Shown here: positions 18,530 through 26,912 of the stretch, piece after piece
Numbering within the stretch: the stretch's first letter is position 1
Layout: each line of letters starts with the position of its first letter
Source of the DNA: Rhodanobacteraceae bacterium
GTDB taxonomy: Bacteria; Pseudomonadota; Gammaproteobacteria; Xanthomonadales; SZUA-5
Assembly (NCBI GenBank): GCA_016717705.1
Contig: JADKFD010000032.1
Coordinates: 1-64,000 of the forward strand
Length of the DNA stretch: 64,000 bases
Direction: 5' to 3'
Notes under the pieces: generated by a model
The model's database searches: none
The model's input: only the letters and a program-made list of their open reading frames with translations
What the model was told of the DNA's origin: nothing
Position numbers and translations under genes: made by a program

Positions 18530-20578
18530 ATGTCGCGACAAATGAATCTGACGGGACTCGGGACTCGGGACTCGGGACTCGATCGACCTTCGGCAGCCAC
18601 CGGCATGAGTCGCCTGGCGCTGACGTTTGCGACGGCGCTGGCGGTGAGCCTGCTCGGCAGCGGACCGTTGCTGGCGAAAAAGGTTGACGCACCCGAAGGC
18701 GCCATCACGGTGGACGAGTTGTACATCGTCGACTGTTTGCTGCCGGGGCAGGTACGTCAGCTCGGCGGCAATTTCACCTACCTGTCGGCACGTCGGCCGA
18801 TCCGCACCACCGCGAAGGATTGCGCCATTCGTGGCGGCGAATATGTCGCCTACGACCGCGCCAGCTACGCGACGGCCCTCAAGGTGTGGCTGCCCGCCGC
18901 ACAGCAGGGCGACGTCAATGCGATGAACTACGTCGGCGAGATCTACGAACAGGGGCTGGGTGTGCAGCCCGACTACGCGCTGGCGGTCGAGTGGTTCACC
19001 AAGGCGGCGGAGAAGGGCAGTTCCACGGCGATGATCAACCTCGGCGGCCTGTACGAGTCCGGCAAGGGCGTGCAACAGGACATGACCCAGGCGATGAACT
19101 GGTACCGCAAGGCCTCCGGCGTCACCACCGGTACGCTGGAGCTGGTCACCGAAGAGGATCAGGCCAAGCGCCGCGCCGCCGCCGAGGAGACCGAGCGCCT
19201 GCGCGGCGAAGTCGAGCGTCTGCGCGGCCAACTGGACAACACGCGCGCGGAACTCAGCCAGCAGAAGTCCGAACTCGACCGTTCGCGCGAGGCTCTGTAC
19301 GGCGCGCGCGCCGAGCTCAATGCAGCCAAGTCGGATCAACAGAAGGCGGCGGCCGCGCAACAGCGCATCGCCGCACTGGAAAAGCAGATTGCCGACCAGG
19401 AACTGACGGTCGATGCCACGCGCGCCGAATCGGACAAGGTGTTGGCGCTGATGGGCGTCGACATGAGCCTGCGCGGACCGGCGCCGGCAGGAACCCAGCC
19501 GAAGATCCAGTTGATTGCGCCCAAGCTGGTCGCCACGCGCTCCGGTGTACTCGCGGCGCCGCTGTTGGCGGCGGTGCCCAGCTATCAGGTCATCGGCCGG
19601 GTCTATCCGGCGCAGAGCCTGAAAGCGCTCAAGATCAATGATCGCGACTTCAAGGAAAAGGTCGATGCCGACGGCCTGTTCCAGATCGACCTCGATCTGG
19701 CCTCCGGCGATACGCCGGTCGAAATCCAGGCGATCACCAACGATGGCATCAGCACGGTCGAGAGTTTCCTGATTACGCGCGACCGCGGCGGTGCCGCCGC
19801 GGCCAAGCGCGTCACCAGCAAGCTGTTCCAGCGGCGCATGCGCGAGGATCTCGGTACCTTCCACGCGCTGGTGATCGGCAACGACGCCTACGCCGCCTTC
19901 CCGACGCTGAAAACCGCGGTGGCCGACGCCGACGCGATTGCCGAGCAGTTGCAAAGCCGCTTTGGCTACAAGGTCAGCAAGCTCACCAACGTCGGCAAGG
20001 AGGCGATCGTCGCCAAGCTGGCAGAGCTGACCATGGGCATGAAGAAGAACGACAATCTGTTGATTTACTACGCCGGCCACGGACAAGTCGACGCTGCGGG
20101 CAAGGGCTACTGGATTCCGGTCGACGGTCAGAGCGAAAATCCGGCGAGCTGGATCAGCAACGATCAGATCAACGACTTCCTCGGCGCTTCGGCTGCCAAG
20201 CACGTGATGGTGGTCGCGGATTCCTGCTACTCCGGCACGATGTCGGGCAATGCCATCCGGCCAATTCCGCTGGATGCCAAGGAAGAGGACTTGCTGTTCA
20301 TCTCCCGCGTCAAGGCGCGCACGGTGATCACGTCCGGTGGTCTGCAGCCGGTGCTTGACGACGGTGGCAGTGGCCATTCGATCTTTGCCCACGCTTTCCT
20401 GACTGCGCTCAAGCAGGCGGATGGACTCGAAGAGGGCTATCGCCTATACGAGGAGGTCTCGGAATTGGTCGGTCAGCGCTCCGCCGTCGCCCGTCTGCCT
20501 CAGCGCCCGCAGTATTCGGCCCTGCGGCATGCGGGGCACGAAGGCAGTGAGTTCTTCTTCCTGCCGCGTGAGGCCTGA
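18530..20578 (+). CDS. Exported caspase-like (peptidase C14) protein with Sel1 repeats
   Basis: The protein has 682 residues. After about 25 extra residues it has a signal peptide starting MSRLALTFATALAVSLLG. Two Sel1-type repeats lie at about 125-200 (GVQPDYALAVEWFTKAAEKG). A coiled coil rich in Glu/Arg spans about 210-300, then a beta-rich linker (VIGRVYPAQSLKALKINDRD). The caspase fold covers about 440-640: ALVIGNDAYAAFPTLKTAVA, catalytic His517 in YYAGHGQ and Cys566 in VADSCYSG. It should therefore cut after a basic or acidic residue in the periplasm or outside. The first 17 codons include four copies of GGGACTC. The gene directly follows the autotransporter. Substrate and activation are unknown. 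Confidence 0.88.
   Translation: MSRQMNLTGLGTRDSGLDRPSAATGMSRLALTFATALAVSLLGSGPLLAKKVDAPEGAITVDELYIVDCLLPGQVRQLGGNFTYLSARRPIRTTAKDCAIRGGEYVAYDRASYATALKVWLPAAQQGDVNAMNYVGEIYEQGLGVQPDYALAVEWFTKAAEKGSSTAMINLGGLYESGKGVQQDMTQAMNWYRKASGVTTGTLELVTEEDQAKRRAAAEETERLRGEVERLRGQLDNTRAELSQQKSELDRSREALYGARAELNAAKSDQQKAAAAQQRIAALEKQIADQELTVDATRAESDKVLALMGVDMSLRGPAPAGTQPKIQLIAPKLVATRSGVLAAPLLAAVPSYQVIGRVYPAQSLKALKINDRDFKEKVDADGLFQIDLDLASGDTPVEIQAITNDGISTVESFLITRDRGGAAAAKRVTSKLFQRRMREDLGTFHALVIGNDAYAAFPTLKTAVADADAIAEQLQSRFGYKVSKLTNVGKEAIVAKLAELTMGMKKNDNLLIYYAGHGQVDAAGKGYWIPVDGQSENPASWISNDQINDFLGASAAKHVMVVADSCYSGTMSGNAIRPIPLDAKEEDLLFISRVKARTVITSGGLQPVLDDGGSGHSIFAHAFLTALKQADGLEEGYRLYEEVSELVGQRSAVARLPQRPQYSALRHAGHEGSEFFFLPREA
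18553..18580 (+). repeat. Four tandem GGGACTC heptamers in the 5' coding region
   Basis: Four exact copies lie between the ribosome site/ATG 18530 and the signal peptide. Seven is not a multiple of three, so gain or loss of one unit would throw the signal peptide out of frame. The encoded residues are GTRDSGL-like. A related GGGTCCC array is at 54028-54048. Confidence 0.9.
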
Positions 20579-20590
20579 ATGGGCTGATCG

Positions 20591-20619
20591 GGCGGGTGCC
20601 GACAACCACGGCACCCGCC
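20591..20619 (+). terminator. Hairpin after the caspase-like gene
   Basis: GGCGGGTGCCG pairs perfectly with CGGCACCCGCC across a seven-base loop, 12 bases after the stop codon. No T-tract follows, so it is terminator-like only. It could end the autotransporter-caspase transcript. Confidence 0.5.
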
Positions 20620-20702
20620 AATGAAAGAGTCCTGGCGGGCAGTATCATTTGCAAACCAACTCGCATCCGGCACCGGATGCGAGTCCAGCAACGCCAGGAA
20701 TC

Positions 20703-21260
20703 ATGAATAATTTCAAAGTCTTGCCCAATGCCTTTGAATGGTTGCTCGGGTTGTACAGCGACAACTTCGAACGCTTGAAACGTCTGGTCGATGCGCGCCA
20801 GATGGTGCCCGGGCGCTATCTCCGGGAAGTTGAGGGTCAACCGGCGCTGCTGCTCGACGTGCTGGAGCAACAGCCTTACACCACGCTGTTGCGCCTGAGT
20901 CTGCGTTTCGCCGACTCGATGCCCGCTGAAGACCCGGAGTCCTATTGGCGCGTCTACCATGATGCCCGCCAGGCGGAGGTCACCCACTGTCGTTTCGATG
21001 CCCACCGCGTACGCCTGTTTGCGCCAGACACGCCAGCGCGCCTGATCGCCCAGTACCGCAGACGGATGAACAGTTTCGCCAACAAATGGTTGGAGCACCT
21101 GCTGGAATCTGGCTACGCCGAAGGCCATTGGCGACTGATCGGCGGCGTGCCCGAGTGGGATCGCGCGCTGGTGATCGCGCCCGGCGCCGAGGAAGAGGCC
21201 AGCGGGCGTGCGCGTTCCGGTGCCCAGCGTCGCTCGCGCAGTCCGGCGCGCTCGGCCTGA
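20703..21260 (+). CDS. DUF1249 family protein (YqiB-like)
   Basis: The protein has 185 residues. It begins MNNFKVLPNAFEWLLGLYSD with AGGA just upstream, and carries NFERLKRLVD, RFADSMPAEDPES and RLFAPDTPARLIAQYRRRMN. These match the soluble DUF1249 family, whose function is unknown. The N-terminal part and the ANKWLEHLL segment are as in relatives. The last 20 residues are Arg/Ser/Ala-rich and probably disordered. It has no signal peptide. In E. coli the family member lies near cpdA and nudF; those neighbours are absent here. Confidence 0.75.
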   Translation: MNNFKVLPNAFEWLLGLYSDNFERLKRLVDARQMVPGRYLREVEGQPALLLDVLEQQPYTTLLRLSLRFADSMPAEDPESYWRVYHDARQAEVTHCRFDAHRVRLFAPDTPARLIAQYRRRMNSFANKWLEHLLESGYAEGHWRLIGGVPEWDRALVIAPGAEEEASGRARSGAQRRSRSPARSA

Positions 21261-21437
21261 TGTCCCGGTTGGAGGCGATTTCGCGTTTTGCTGGTCATTG
21301 GTCAGACCACGCCTGCCGACCGATCGCCGACCGGATCACGGTTTCGGTCCAGGCCGTGCGTTGCTGTTCTTGACTGCGTTTGGATTTACAATCGTGAATT
21401 TACGCCGCGCTGGCGGCTTGGCCTTGAGGAAATGTCG

Positions 21438-22160
21438 ATGCGCTCAATCTGGTGGTGTGGTCTTGCGGTGATTGGTGGTCTTGCGGGCTTGCCGGAAGCT
21501 GCGCTCGCGCGCGGCGACAAGCCGGTGGTCGCAGTGATCCAGTTCGAGAACCAGTCGAGCGCCGGCTGGTGGCGCGGTGGTGTGGGCTGGGAACTGGCCG
21601 GCATGCTGAGCAATGAGCTCTCGGCCACCAATGCATTCAAGGTGCTCGAGCGCGACCAGATTCGCGCCGTGCTCGACGAGCAGAATCTGGCCGCCTCGGG
21701 GCGCGTCGCACCGGGTACCGGCGCACAGATCGGCAAGCTGACCGGCGCGCAATACCTGATCGCCGGCACGGTGACCGCCTATGAGGAAGAGACCGCGAGT
21801 ACCGGTGGCGGCATCAGCTTCGGTGGCGTCTCGATCGGCGGCAACAGTGAGAAGGCCTATCTGGCGGTCGATCTGCGCGTGATCAATGCGACCACCGGCG
21901 AAGTCGACTACACCCGTACCATCGAGGGCCTGGCCAAGGGCGGCGGCATGAGCCTGGGCCTCTACAAGGGTGGATTCGGCGGTGAACTGGCGAACCAGAA
22001 CAAGACGCCTGCCGGCAAGGCCATCCGTGCGGCCCTGGTCGAAATCACCGATTACCTCGAATGCGCGATGGTCAAGCAGGACCGCTGCATGAACGAATAC
22101 GACGCCAAGGAAGAACGCCGTCGCGAAAAGACCCGCGGCGCGTTGGATCTGGACGAATAA
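21438..22160 (+). CDS. CsgG/HfaB family exported protein
   Basis: The protein has 240 residues. GAGGA lies eight bases before ATG 21438. A signal peptide ends near ALARGD, with no lipobox cysteine. Family features follow: KPVVAVIQFENQSS, ELAGMLSNELSATNAFKVLE, KLTGAQYLIAGTVTAYEE and YLAVDLRVINATTGEVDYTR. CsgG proteins form outer-membrane secretion channels for curli, but they are normally lipoproteins. This one has no acylation site, so it may be a periplasmic or barrel-associated relative rather than a true curlin channel. No csgA/B/E/F genes are nearby. A strong terminator follows. Confidence 0.8.
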   Translation: MRSIWWCGLAVIGGLAGLPEAALARGDKPVVAVIQFENQSSAGWWRGGVGWELAGMLSNELSATNAFKVLERDQIRAVLDEQNLAASGRVAPGTGAQIGKLTGAQYLIAGTVTAYEEETASTGGGISFGGVSIGGNSEKAYLAVDLRVINATTGEVDYTRTIEGLAKGGGMSLGLYKGGFGGELANQNKTPAGKAIRAALVEITDYLECAMVKQDRCMNEYDAKEERRREKTRGALDLDE

Positions 22161-22189
22161 GCGCCACCCGCATTTGGCGCTGCAATTGC

Positions 22190-22234
22190 GGGCGCGCCTG
22201 ACCTTGCGGTCACGGCGCGCCCGTTTGCGTTTTT
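22190..22234 (+). terminator. Rho-independent terminator after the CsgG-family gene
   Basis: GGGCGCGCCTGACC pairs with GGTCA, a bulged C, then GGCGCGCCC, around a TTGC loop. GTTTGCGTTTTT follows. The stem begins 30 bases after the stop codon. Confidence 0.8.
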
Positions 22235-22247
22235 GCAGGTAACAGAA

Positions 22248-22407
22248 GCATCGCGCGCGAGCGCGCTCCTACAGCAAGGCCGAAGAATTACGGCGAATCT
22301 GTAGGAGCGACCTTGGTCGCGATCGCAAAGCAGCGCGCGCAAGCGCGCTCCTACGAACTTGCCGAAGATTCACGGCGAATTTGCAGGAGCGAGCTTGGTC
22401 GCGATGG
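22248..22407. repeat. Cluster of four family B REP-like units
   Basis: Units read GCATCGCGCGCGAGCGCGCT + CCTAC at 22248-22272 and again, slightly changed, at 22332-22353. Reversed units starting GTAGGAGCGACCTTGGTCGC or a variant lie at 22301-22325 and 22384-22407. The same unit recurs at 34606-34659, 46766-46843 and 50305-50382. These are typical of REP sequences mobilised by RAYT transposases, whose tail lies at the window start. Confidence 0.85.
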
Positions 22408-22515
22408 CTGCCTCAACTGCGCTTGCGCGGGCCAGCGGTCCCGCGGCCCGGTTCAGCGCCAGCAGCGCCAGCGCGGTGGCTGCGCGTGCCGGCGCCGATG
22501 CGGCGCGCCGGTCGG

Positions 22516-24306
22516 TCACTGCCGCGCGGCGCCGCCGACCCACGTTCGGCTCCCGCACGCGGCCCGGAGGTGCGTGTACCCGCTCCACGCGGAGCGGTTG
22601 GGCCGCCGGCAGGGCGGGCAGGAGCGATCGGCGTAGGGTCTGGCCGCTCCGCCTTCGCCGCCAGGGCGCGCCGTGCGTGCGCCGGGTCCTCTTGCCGCGC
22701 CCGCTGCGCCGGCAGGACGCGCCGAGCGATCACCATAGGGTTTCGCCGGTCCGCCGCTGCTGCGCGGCGCGCCGCTCGAACGCGGTCCGCTGCTGCGCGG
22801 GCCGTCGGCTGCGTCACGTGACCTGCGCTCGGCGCCGGCACCGTAGGGTTTGCTGGCGCCCGGTGCAACACGGCGCGCTGCGGCCGGCTGGGATGACGCA
22901 TCCCTGGGGCTGGACTCCCGACGATTTTCACTTCGATCGCCAACCGGCCCGCGCGACGTCGCGCGCGGCGCATCGGAACGTCCGCGTGGCGCGGCGCCCG
23001 CAGCGGGGCGGGCGCGCGGCGCGGCGCGATAGGGCGCTTCGCCCGTTGCGCCTTCCTTGCGTGGCCCCGCGTAGCCGGGATGCGGCTTACTGTCGGCGCT
23101 CCGCCACGGACGCGACTTGATGCGTTCTTCGACAACCACTTCCACCGGCTCGGGGCGCTGACGCGACGGTGGTGGCGCCGGATGCGACGGACGCGGCCCG
23201 TGGCCGGCGGCGCGATCTCGCGAGCGCGGGGCACCGGTCCGCGCCGCCGGACGATCTCCCGCGGCACGCGCCGGACGGTCGCCGCGCGGTGGGCCGCCAC
23301 GCGCCGGCGCTGTCGTCGGTCGCGACCGGAACTCCTCGCCGGGGCGCAAAACGGCATCACGCCGCGGCGGGCGGTCGCCCTGGCGGCGCTCGGCAAAGGA
23401 CTCGCTGGCCTCGCGCTTCCAGTTCGGTCGATCACCCGGACGCTTGTCGCCGCGCAGGTTGCGCTCGAATTTGTGCGCCGCCTCGACCGGCATGATGCGC
23501 AGCTCGTTGCGCGTGGTCATCGGCATGTCGACCGATTCCAGCAGCGCGGCAATCTCCTGCGCTTCCAGTTCGCGGTACCAGCCGCGCTTGAGTTCCTTGC
23601 CGAGCTCGAGTGCGCCATAGCGCACGCGCTTGAGTCGGCTGACTTCGACACCGACGGCCTCCCACAGGCGTCGTACTTCCCGCTGGCGACCTTCGCGGAT
23701 CACCACGCGGTACCAGCGGTTGGTGCCTTCGCCGCCCTCGAGCGCCTCGATCTCGTCGAAATGCGCCGGGCCGTCATCCAGTTGCACGCCGGCTTCAAGC
23801 TGGCGCAGCAGGCTGTCCTCGACCTCCCCATGCACGCGGCACAGGTATTCGCGCTCGATTTCGCGCGAAGGGTGCATCAGCCGGTTGGCCAGTTCGCCGT
23901 CGGTGGTGAACAACAACAGCCCAGCCGTATTGAGGTCCAGGCGACCGACCACGATCCAGCGCAAGCCCTTGAGCCGGGGCAGCTTGTCGAACACGGTCGG
24001 TCGGCCCTCGGGGTCGACCGTGGTGGTCACTTCGCCTTCGGGCTTGTTGTACGCGAGTACGCGCGGGCCTTCGTGGGTCACCGCGCGCACGACGAATTCA
24101 CGGCCGTCGAGCTTCACGGTCTGGCCATCGCCCAGCGCATCGCCGATCGCGGCCGGACGACCGTCGACTTCGATTTCGCCACGCAGCACGCGCTCTTCGA
24201 TCATCCGTCGCGAGCCCAGGCCGGCCTTCGACAGCAGTTTCTGCAACCGTTCCGGGGCCATCAGATCGGTGCCGCGTTTGAGTGACAGGGTATTGCGGCG
24301 CTTCAT
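22516..24306 (-). CDS. rluB: 23S rRNA pseudouridine synthase RluB with a very long Arg/Pro/Gly tail
   Basis: The enzyme makes pseudouridine in 23S rRNA helix 80. Start ATG 24306 has AGAAGG eight to nine bases upstream. An S4 RNA-binding domain (ERLQKLLSKAGLGSRRMIEE) covers about residues 18-75. The RsuA/RluB catalytic domain follows with GRLDLNTAGLLLFTTDG holding the catalytic Asp, then REYLCRVHG and the HPS-like segment. The core ends near residue 290. About 300 more residues are low complexity (Arg, Pro, Gly, Ala, Ser), which is common but rarely this long. The final 40 residues contain Cys and Trp and look out of frame. A neighbouring frame continues the same composition to a stop at 22413, so one frameshift near 22620 is likely. 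It lies downstream of scpB and scpA. Confidence 0.85.
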   Translation of the reverse strand: MKRRNTLSLKRGTDLMAPERLQKLLSKAGLGSRRMIEERVLRGEIEVDGRPAAIGDALGDGQTVKLDGREFVVRAVTHEGPRVLAYNKPEGEVTTTVDPEGRPTVFDKLPRLKGLRWIVVGRLDLNTAGLLLFTTDGELANRLMHPSREIEREYLCRVHGEVEDSLLRQLEAGVQLDDGPAHFDEIEALEGGEGTNRWYRVVIREGRQREVRRLWEAVGVEVSRLKRVRYGALELGKELKRGWYRELEAQEIAALLESVDMPMTTRNELRIMPVEAAHKFERNLRGDKRPGDRPNWKREASESFAERRQGDRPPRRDAVLRPGEEFRSRPTTAPARGGPPRGDRPARAAGDRPAARTGAPRSRDRAAGHGPRPSHPAPPPSRQRPEPVEVVVEERIKSRPWRSADSKPHPGYAGPRKEGATGEAPYRAAPRARPAAGAAPRGRSDAPRATSRGPVGDRSENRRESSPRDASSQPAAARRVAPGASKPYGAGAERRSRDAADGPRSSGPRSSGAPRSSGGPAKPYGDRSARPAGAAGAARGPGARTARPGGEGGAARPYADRSCPPCRRPNRSAWSGYTHLRAACGSRTWVGGAARQ

Positions 24307-24376
24307 CGTCGGAAACCTTCTGTTGATCGCTGGTCGGCGGTCGTAGTGCGTTGATTTTAGGAGCTTGCGCGCAGGA

Positions 24377-25024
24377 TTACTGGCGTGTCTCGGTGGACGG
24401 TACTGCAAGGCTGGCAACCGCAGCTGCCGGGTCCGGCGCGCCGGACTTGTTGCCCTCGCGCTCCGGGAACGACAGTTCGGGTTCCATCGCGTCGAGATCG
24501 CGGATCTCGGCGAGTGTCGGCAACTGATCCAGGCTCTTGAGATTGAAATAATCGAGGAAATTGCGCGTGGTGCCGTACAGCGCCGGTCGGCCGGGCACAT
24601 CGCGGTGACCGATCACGCGGATCCACTCGCGCTCCTCCAGCGTCTTGATGATCTGCGTGCTGACGGCGACGCCGCGTACCGCCTCGATTTCGCCGCGGGT
24701 GATCGGCTGGCGGTAGGCGATCAGTGCCAGCGTCTCCAGCAGGGCGCGCGAGTAACGGCTCTGGCGTTCGGTCCACAGGCGGGCCACCCAGGCATGCACC
24801 TGATTCCTCACCTGGTAACGAAAGCCGCTGGCGACTTCGACCAGTTCCACACCGCGCCCGGCGCAGTCGTCCGCCAGGGCTTCCAGCACCTTTGCCAATT
24901 CGGTGTGGCTCGGTCGCATGCCCTCGTCGAACAGCTCGGACAGCTGGGCGATGGTCAGCGGCTGGCCGGCCGCGAGCAGAGCAGCCTCGATGATGGGTTT
25001 GAGCGCAGGCAGTTCGTTGTTCAT
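24377..25024 (-). CDS. scpB: Segregation and condensation protein B
   Basis: ScpB is the winged-helix kleisin partner that works with ScpA and SMC in chromosome condensation. The 215-residue protein begins MNNELPALKPIIEAALLAAG and contains two winged-helix domains: LTIAQLSELFDEG with GFRYQVRNQVHAWVARLW, and RYSRALLETLALIAYRQPIT with GRPALYGTTRNFLDYFNL. The C-terminal 40 residues are a variable tail. Its ATG overlaps the scpA stop by four bases (ATGA), so translation is coupled. Confidence 0.95.
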   Translation of the reverse strand: MNNELPALKPIIEAALLAAGQPLTIAQLSELFDEGMRPSHTELAKVLEALADDCAGRGVELVEVASGFRYQVRNQVHAWVARLWTERQSRYSRALLETLALIAYRQPITRGEIEAVRGVAVSTQIIKTLEEREWIRVIGHRDVPGRPALYGTTRNFLDYFNLKSLDQLPTLAEIRDLDAMEPELSFPEREGNKSGAPDPAAAVASLAVPSTETRQ

Positions 25025-25863
25025 GCGTCGGGCTCGCGTAGCGCCAGGGATTTCAGGTAGATCGGTGCCAGCGGGCGGTCCTGGACGATCTCGATCAAGC
25101 CGGCCTTGCCCAGTTCGAGCAGGGCGAGGAAACAGACGACGACGCCCAGGCGGCCCTCCGCTGGCGTGAACAAGGTCGAGAATTCGCGGAACTCGCCGCT
25201 GGAGAGGGCATCCAGCACTTCGGTCATCTTCTGCCGCACCGACAGCGGTTCGCGGCGAATCTGGTGGCTGACGAACAGGTCGGCGCGATTGAGGACATCG
25301 CGGAAGGCCAGCAGCAACTCGCGCAACTCGACTTCCGGCGGCACCACGGCGACCTTGCGTTCGGGCACGTGCACGCTGACCGCGCAGGTATCGCGCTCCA
25401 TGCGCGGCAGCGCCTCGATGTCCTCGGCGGCCTTCTTGAAGCGCTCGTATTCCTGCAGTCGGCGCACCAGTTCGGCGCGCGGATCGGCTTCCTCGTCGAT
25501 GTCGACCGGAGGCCGCGGCAGCAGCAAACGCGATTTGATCTCGGCCAGGATCGCCGCCATGACCAGATACTCGGCGGCCAGCTCGAAGCGCAGTTCCTGC
25601 ATCATTTCGATGTAGCCGATGTACTGCCGCGTGATCGCCGCGATTGGAATGTCGAGGATGTCGAGATTCTGTCGGCGGATCAGGTACAGCAGCAGGTCGA
25701 GTGGACCTTCGAAGGCTTCGAGGATGACTTCCAGCGCATCCGGCGGGATGTAGAGGTCTTTCGGCAACTCGTAGAAAGGCTCGCCGCGGACCACGGCAAA
25801 CGGGATCTCCGCCTGGCGCGCACTGGCGTTTTCGACGCTCGGTAGCGGCGGCGTCTCGGTCAT
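25021..25863 (-). CDS. scpA: Segregation and condensation protein A
   Basis: ScpA is the kleisin subunit bridging SMC heads. The 280-residue protein has the N-terminal signature LEAFEGPLDLLLYLIRRQNL, then ILDIPIAAITRQYIGYIEMM and LAAEYLVMAAILAEIKSRLL. The C-terminal winged helix (VVCFLALLELGKAGLIEIVQ) binds the SMC head. ATG 25863 overlaps the yciO stop as ATGA. A TTG two codons earlier is in frame but less likely. Confidence 0.95.
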   Translation of the reverse strand: MTETPPLPSVENASARQAEIPFAVVRGEPFYELPKDLYIPPDALEVILEAFEGPLDLLLYLIRRQNLDILDIPIAAITRQYIGYIEMMQELRFELAAEYLVMAAILAEIKSRLLLPRPPVDIDEEADPRAELVRRLQEYERFKKAAEDIEALPRMERDTCAVSVHVPERKVAVVPPEVELRELLLAFRDVLNRADLFVSHQIRREPLSVRQKMTEVLDALSSGEFREFSTLFTPAEGRLGVVVCFLALLELGKAGLIEIVQDRPLAPIYLKSLALREPDA

Positions 25864-26477
25864 TCCCAATCTACCGGCCCACTGCCGTAGCGCAGGACCT
25901 CATAGGGCTGGTCGATCATCGACACCACGGTGGTCGGATCGACGCCGCAAGGGCCGGCGTCGATGAAGACATCGACATGCGGATCGAGCACATCAACCAG
26001 TTCGTCGATTTCCAGGCCATGCAGATCCTCGTGGGGCAGCAGCAGACTGGAACTCAGGATCGGCTCGCCGAGCGTTTCGATCAGTGCCTGGGCCACCTTG
26101 TTGTCGGGCACACGCACGCCTATCGAGTGGCGCTTCTCCGTGGTCACGCGCTTCGGAACCACCGGGCTGGCCGGCAGAATGAAGGTATAGGCGCCGGGTA
26201 TGTGCGCGCGCATCAGGCGAAATGCCGCATCGTCGACACGCGCGTAATGGCCGATCTGCTTGAGATCGCGACAGGCCAGGGTGAAATTGTGGCGCGGTTT
26301 CAGCTGTCGCAGGCGGACCACTCGATCGAGCGCGCCGCGAGCGTCCATGGCGAAGCCCAAGGCGTAGCCCGAGTCCGTCGGGTAGACCACCAGTTCGCCC
26401 GCACGCAGTGCCGCAACTGCTTGATCGATAAGCCGTTGTTGTGGCGAGACAGGATGAATGGAGATACGGCGGGACAT
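25860..26477 (-). CDS. yciO: YciO family protein (Sua5/YrdC/YciO superfamily)
   Basis: The 205-residue protein begins MSRRISIHPVSPQQRLIDQA and has ELVVYPTDSGYALGFAMDAR, RQLKPRHNFTLACRDLKQI and PGAYTFILPASPVVPKR, closely following E. coli YciO. The superfamily binds ATP, bicarbonate and threonine. YrdC/Sua5 members make threonylcarbamoyl-AMP for tRNA t6A, while YciO itself is thought to be weak or different in activity. The lead gene of yciO-scpA-scpB-rluB, it is divergent from bolA. Confidence 0.88.
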   Translation of the reverse strand: MSRRISIHPVSPQQRLIDQAVAALRAGELVVYPTDSGYALGFAMDARGALDRVVRLRQLKPRHNFTLACRDLKQIGHYARVDDAAFRLMRAHIPGAYTFILPASPVVPKRVTTEKRHSIGVRVPDNKVAQALIETLGEPILSSSLLLPHEDLHGLEIDELVDVLDPHVDVFIDAGPCGVDPTTVVSMIDQPYEVLRYGSGPVDWE

Positions 26478-26639
26478 GCAGATCCGAGCGGTCGTGGCCA
26501 AAAGCACCCGGTAGGCTAGCAAATCAGGGGTGCGGGCAAAGACGCGGGAGTGTACCGGACCCAAAGGATTCCGTACCATGCGCGACCGTTTTGTCGTCGG
26601 TACCCCGTTCATGTCCAGTCAGACCACCCGGAACCTTGC

Positions 26640-26912
26640 ATGAGCAACCGCAGCGAACGCTTGCGCATGCGCTTGCAGGAGGCCTTGTCGGCGACTTCGA
26701 TCGAGATCGTCGATGACAGTCACAAACATGCCGGGCATGCCGGCGCCCGCGATGGCCGCGGCCACTTCAGCGTGCGCGTGGTCGCCGACTGTTTCCGTGG
26801 GCTGCGTCCAGTGGCGCGTCATCGACTGATCTACGACGCCGCGGGCGATTTGCTCGAAACCGATATCCACGCGCTTTCCATCCAAGCCTTGTCACCCGAG
26901 GAACTCACATGA
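26640..26912 (+). CDS. BolA family protein
   Basis: The 90-residue protein has DDSHKHAGHAGARDGRGHFS and VRVVADCFRGLRPVARHRLI, the BolA fold with its conserved His and the helix-turn-helix-like segment. BolA proteins pair with monothiol glutaredoxins to handle iron-sulphur clusters and also act in stress and envelope control. Its stop overlaps the start of the parvulin lipoprotein (ATGA), so the two are cotranslated. Confidence 0.92.
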   Translation: MSNRSERLRMRLQEALSATSIEIVDDSHKHAGHAGARDGRGHFSVRVVADCFRGLRPVARHRLIYDAAGDLLETDIHALSIQALSPEELT

